Assembly (NCBI GenBank): GCA_900548005.1
Contig: URIZ01000005.1
Coordinates: 18,676-82,675 of the forward strand
Reading direction: 5' to 3'
Length of the DNA: 64,000 nt
From: an uncultured Eubacteriales bacterium
Lineage (GTDB): Bacteria > Bacillota > Clostridia > Christensenellales > CAG-917
The notes below the pieces were generated by a model. It was not told where the DNA came from. It worked only from the letters and a program-made list of their open reading frames with translations, and searched no databases. Within the stretch, counting starts at the first letter, position 1, and each line of letters begins with the position of its first letter. The position numbers and the translations under genes were made by a program. Shown piece by piece: positions 60,245-64,000 of the stretch.

Positions 60245-62023
60245 ATGGCTAAAATCAATATAAAAATCGAAGGCGTGCCTTATCAAGTTGAACAAGGCTT
60301 GACCATACTCGAAGCGGCAAAGGCTTGCGGATACGAGATTCCGTCACTTTGTGCTTTCAATCACGGCGAATGCTCTCGCGGTTCTTGCCGCGTTTGCCTC
60401 GTCGAAGCAACAGGCGCACGCGGTCTTGTGGCGTCCTGCGTATATCCCGTCGCCGAAGGCATGGAAATCACCATATCTTCTCCCAAAGCCGTTGCGGCAA
60501 GAAGATCTTCTGTCGAACTTCTTCTTTCCAACCACAACCGCAACTGCCAAGAGTGCGACAAGAACGGCAAGTGCGAGCTTTTGCACGTTGCTAAGCTCAC
60601 AGGCGCAAGAGAAGGCATTTACAGCGGCGAACAAACCAAAGTCACCGTTGACACGCTCACTCCGTCAATCAAGCGCGACACATCCAAATGCGTGCTTTGC
60701 GGCAGATGCATCGAGCGTTGCAAGAATGCGCACGGTTTGTCCGTTCTCGGTTTCGAGCAACGCGGTTTCAACACGATCGTCGCTCCTGCCGAAAACAGAA
60801 GTTTTGCGGATTCTCCTTGTATCCTTTGCGGACAATGTGTCAGCGTTTGCCCCACGGGTGCGCTCATGGAAGTGAGCGAAATCGACAAAGTGGACGCCGC
60901 TTTCAAGGCAGGCAAATACGTTGTCGTGCAGACCGCTCCCGCAGTCAGAGCCGCACTCGGTGAAGAGTTCGATATGCCAATCGGCACACTCGTCACAGGC
61001 AAAATGGTCGCAGCTCTCCGTCGTCTTGGTTTCAAGAAAGTCTTCGACACCAACTTCGGCGCAGACCTTACTATCATGGAAGAAGCAACCGAATTGCTCA
61101 CAAGAGTCAAAGAAGGCGGCACGCTCCCGATGATCACGTCTTGCTCGCCCGGCTGGATCAACTATGCGGAATATTATTATCCCCAACTTCTCGATCACCT
61201 TTCTTCCTGCAAATCGCCCCACGAGATGTTCGGCGCGATTCTCAAATCCTACTATGCAGAGCAAAACGGCATCAAACCCGAAGATATGTTCGTGGTTTCC
61301 GTCATGCCTTGCACCGCAAAGAAATTCGAGAAGGACAGAGAACAACTCCAAGTCAACGGTCTCAAAGACGTGGACGCCGTGCTCACCACTCGCGAGCTTG
61401 CAAAATTGATCAAGCGCGCGGGCATTATGTTCACTCGTCTTCCCGATGAAGAGTTTGACAACGACATCGTTGGCGAATACACCGGCGCAGGCGTCATCTT
61501 CGGCGCAACCGGCGGCGTTATGGAAGCGGCACTTCGCACGGCAGCTTTTGTTCTAAACGGTGAAGAGCTTCAACATGTCGAGCTTCAAGAAGTTCGCGGC
61601 ATGGAAGGCATCAAAGAGGCAACATACACGCTCGGCGGCATGGACGTCAAGGTGGCAGTCGCATCCGGCATGAAGAATGCAAAAGTGTTGCTTGACCAAA
61701 TCGATCAAGGCACAAGCCCCTATCATTTCATCGAAATCATGGGCTGCCCCGGAGGATGCGTTGCAGGCGGCGGTCAACCTTTCGTCAAACCCTGCTTCCT
61801 TCCCAACGAGGCCGACAACATTCTCGATACCTTCCGTGAAAAACGCGCAGCAGCTCTCTATCAAGAAGACGAGAGCAAACAAATCCGCGTTTCCCACAAG
61901 AACGAGCAAGTTCTCAAGCTCTACGACGAGTTCCTTGGCTCGCCCAACAGCCATCTTGCGCACGAGTTGTTGCATACGACGTACAACCCGACTCGCACCC
62001 GCTTCCCAAAAAAAGTGCGCTAA
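60245..62023 (+). CDS. hydA: [FeFe] hydrogenase catalytic subunit HydA
   Basis: Reversible H2 formation at an H-cluster. The 592-residue protein has an N-terminal [2Fe-2S] ferredoxin domain (CAFNHGECSRGSCRVC), a His-ligated cluster region (NCQECDKNGKCELL), two [4Fe-4S] motifs (CVLCGRCIERC, CILCGQCVSVCP), and the H domain with TSCSPGW (C300, S301), MPCTAKKFE and EIMGCPGGCVAGGGQP, then the small-subunit-like C-terminus (LYDEFLGSPNSHLAHELLHTTY). The first motif carries Ser where TSCCP-type enzymes have a second Cys, as I recall for multimeric enzymes. The stop codon sits inside a long inverted repeat. HydE/F/G maturases are not in the window. Confidence 0.95.
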   Translation: MAKINIKIEGVPYQVEQGLTILEAAKACGYEIPSLCAFNHGECSRGSCRVCLVEATGARGLVASCVYPVAEGMEITISSPKAVAARRSSVELLLSNHNRNCQECDKNGKCELLHVAKLTGAREGIYSGEQTKVTVDTLTPSIKRDTSKCVLCGRCIERCKNAHGLSVLGFEQRGFNTIVAPAENRSFADSPCILCGQCVSVCPTGALMEVSEIDKVDAAFKAGKYVVVQTAPAVRAALGEEFDMPIGTLVTGKMVAALRRLGFKKVFDTNFGADLTIMEEATELLTRVKEGGTLPMITSCSPGWINYAEYYYPQLLDHLSSCKSPHEMFGAILKSYYAEQNGIKPEDMFVVSVMPCTAKKFEKDREQLQVNGLKDVDAVLTTRELAKLIKRAGIMFTRLPDEEFDNDIVGEYTGAGVIFGATGGVMEAALRTAAFVLNGEELQHVELQEVRGMEGIKEATYTLGGMDVKVAVASGMKNAKVLLDQIDQGTSPYHFIEIMGCPGGCVAGGGQPFVKPCFLPNEADNILDTFREKRAAALYQEDESKQIRVSHKNEQVLKLYDEFLGSPNSHLAHELLHTTYNPTRTRFPKKVR

Positions 62024-62137
62024 ATAGCGACTGACTTTGTCAGCACCCCGAGCCTGCCAACTCACGTACGTATAGTACGTTAGGGTTGTCATTCTCGGGG
62101 TGCTTTCGCGTCATTCATCTATTTAGCGCACTTTTTT
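62009..62137 (+). terminator. Nested palindrome, copy 3 (after hydA)
   Basis: The outer stem is a perfect 19-bp inverted repeat (62009-62027 with 62119-62137) containing the hydA stop codon and ending in T6. The middle stem is AGCACCCCGAG/CTCGGGGTGCT (62042-62052, 62094-62104). The core is CAACTCACGTAC, 5-nt loop, GTACGTTAGGGTTG, where the T/A pair of copies 1 and 2 is replaced by C/G. Confidence 0.7.
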
Positions 62138-62170
62138 ATATTTATGTATTGAAAGCGAATAACTGCGGCA

Positions 62171-62231
62171 ACGCCCTGTGGATCACAACCCACGTACGCA
62201 CAGTACGTTAGGGTTGCTCCCCACAGGGTGT
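62171..62231 (+). terminator. Nested palindrome, copy 4
   Basis: Middle stem ACGCCCTGTGG/CCACAGGGTGT, core CAACCCACGTAC ... GTACGTTAGGGTTG, tail TTTTCTTGTTCTTCATCTATTTA. It follows copy 3 through a linker (CGCACTTTTTT ... TTTATGTATTGAAAGCGA) that is repeated again before copy 5. Confidence 0.65.
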
Positions 62232-62349
62232 TTTCTTGTTCTTCATCTATTTATCGCACTTTTTTTATATTTATGTATTGAAAGCGACAGACTTTGGACA
62301 CGATTGACGCAAAGCGTAACAATCGCTATTCCGTCACTTCGTTCCTTAC

Positions 62350-62412
62350 AAAGCCCCTTGTCCATCAACTCATGTACGGTTAGTACATTAGGGTTGCTGT
62401 TCAAGGGGCTTT
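62350..62412 (+). terminator. Nested palindrome, copy 5
   Basis: Middle stem AAAGCCCCTTG/CAAGGGGCTTT, core CAACTCATGTAC ... GTACATTAGGGTTG, followed by TTTTTCGCG. About 50 nt of extra sequence separates its head (GCGACAGACTTTGG) from the stem. Downstream to 62560 is A/T-rich with nothing recognised. Confidence 0.65.
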
Positions 62413-62559
62413 TTCGCGTCATTCATCTATTTATCGCGTTTTATCATCGCGCACTTCATATTGTTCTTATATTGCTTATAATATGGTTTTAGATATATAT
62501 AACACCATTTCAAAATATAGGATTGCCGACAAACTAGCTACACTTGGCGAATAGCAAAG

Positions 62560-62604
62560 AACTATGAAAAATAAAACCCCCACTAGCCAAAACAGTGGGG
62601 GTTT
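62560..62604 (-). terminator. Terminator of the XRE regulator gene
   Basis: AAACCCCCACT and AGTGGGGGTTT pair around nine bases; the minus strand continues TTTTATTTTT. The stem includes bases of the stop codon. Confidence 0.88.
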
Positions 62605-62824
62605 ACGCAAATAAATCGTCCGGATCATCATTTCCCAACAAAAAATCAGTTGAAACTCTCAGAAACTGTGCAATTGCAATTATATCGTCAATCGATGGTT
62701 CGCTTCTGCCGTTTTCCCAATCGTGAATGCAATCTTCGGTTCGACCTATATTTTTTGCAAGGACTTTTTGTGTAATTCCTTCTTGTTTTCTCGATTCTCT
62801 TAAACGTTCTTTGAATTTGTTCAT
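62603..62824 (-). CDS. XRE-family transcriptional regulator
   Basis: A 73-residue single-domain Cro/CI-type DNA-binding protein. Helix-turn-helix residues span about 16-45 (ITQKVLAKNIGRTEDCIHDWENGRSEPSIDDIIAIAQFL), with an acidic C-terminal tail. Size and position, divergent from a methyltransferase gene with three palindromes between, resemble controller proteins of restriction-modification systems and small phage repressors. It probably represses both itself and the methyltransferase gene. No Shine-Dalgarno site is visible; CATAAT ends 6 nt before the ATG, hinting at a leaderless transcript. Confidence 0.85.
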   Translation of the reverse strand: MNKFKERLRESRKQEGITQKVLAKNIGRTEDCIHDWENGRSEPSIDDIIAIAQFLRVSTDFLLGNDDPDDLFA

Positions 62825-62836
62825 ATTTTTATTATG

Positions 62837-62911
62837 CCGTATTTTCTACGGGAATATCTTGACAGTCGTAAAAATTACGGGTATTATTATTAAAAACCGT
62901 AAAAATTACGG
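62837..62911. promoter_or_regulatory. Three 15-bp operators CCGTA-N5-TACGG
   Basis: Sites at 62837-62851 (CCGTATTTTCTACGG), 62866-62880 (TCGTAAAAATTACGG) and 62897-62911 (CCGTAAAAATTACGG), with centres 29 and 31 bp apart, close to three helical turns. The middle site fills the spacer of the methyltransferase promoter, the right one covers its start, and the left one lies in front of the XRE gene. Confidence 0.85.
62859..62887 (+). promoter_or_regulatory. Methyltransferase promoter
   Basis: TTGACA, 17 nt, TATTAT, with operator 2 between the boxes; 47 nt before the ATG. Confidence 0.82.
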
Positions 62912-62934
62912 ATAAATTTACAAAAGGGAAGATT

Positions 62935-64000
<1,066 letters not shown>

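Noticed and set aside
62009..62412. CRISPR array
   Set aside because: Only three units with unequal spacing, internal dyads and no repeat-spacer alternation; no cas genes.
62178..62492. 104-codon frame across palindrome copies 4 and 5
   Set aside because: Hydrophobic repeats in translation stem from the repeated DNA; no start signal.

Overview
The window looks like a chromosomal segment of an anaerobic, probably endospore-forming Bacillota (Clostridia) species, plausibly from the gut. The reasons are a spoIIE - tilS - hpt gene order typical of Firmicutes, a three-gene [FeFe] hydrogenase set, CsoR/CopA copper control, a Firmicute-type nucleoside salvage cluster, strong Shine-Dalgarno sites with TTGACA/TATAAT promoters, and secreted proteins with SipW-type signal peptides. 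Placement below class is a guess.

Layout. 145-7574 (+): nucleoside catabolism and salvage: pdp, tdk, udk, psuG, deoC, deoD, deoB, cdd. Together they split nucleosides, move the (deoxy)ribose phosphate to C5 and on to acetaldehyde plus glyceraldehyde-3-phosphate, and recover bases. 7737-10336 (-): an FGGY sugar kinase and an ECF-type membrane protein. 10735-19087 (+): spoIIE, tilS, hpt, a CCA-adding enzyme, rmuC and a PHP phosphoesterase, with Spo0A-box-like sites before spoIIE. 19174-22694 (-): csoR-copA with a recognisable CsoR operator; copA ends in a CopZ-like domain that has its own ribosome binding site.

22811-45685 (+) is dominated by one uninterrupted 6747-codon gene for a secreted GLUG/MBG-repeat protein. 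It is followed by three small secreted proteins with SipW/TasA-like signal peptides, together a candidate surface fibre or matrix locus. 45796-45964 holds tRNA-Ser(TGA) and tRNA-Thr(GGT), followed by a duplicated structured non-coding unit. 46530-53037 holds an M6 metalloprotease lipoprotein, a membrane glycerophosphodiesterase, a lipoprotein with an internal in-frame stop codon, and a coiled-coil membrane protein whose promoter spacer contains a G9 tract. 53134-56246 (-) is glycerol use (gldA, dhaKL), then nadE (+). 57863-62023 (+) is hydC-hydB-hydA. The window ends with an XRE repressor divergent from an EcoRI-family adenine methyltransferase. Three 15-bp palindromes lie between them, and the methyltransferase frame runs into at least 13 tandem GACA units at the window edge.

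Two threads cut across the window. One is a family of nested palindromes found after spoIIE, after the phosphodiesterase and three times after hydA; it keeps a constant core while its outer stems change with pairing preserved. The other is a set of genes (tilS, the ECF protein, probably spoIIE and the XRE gene) whose -10 box sits 6-9 nt before the ATG with no Shine-Dalgarno site, suggesting leaderless transcripts. The best candidates for something new are the phase-variable methyltransferase module, the palindrome family, the giant-protein locus and the copA/copZ nested gene.
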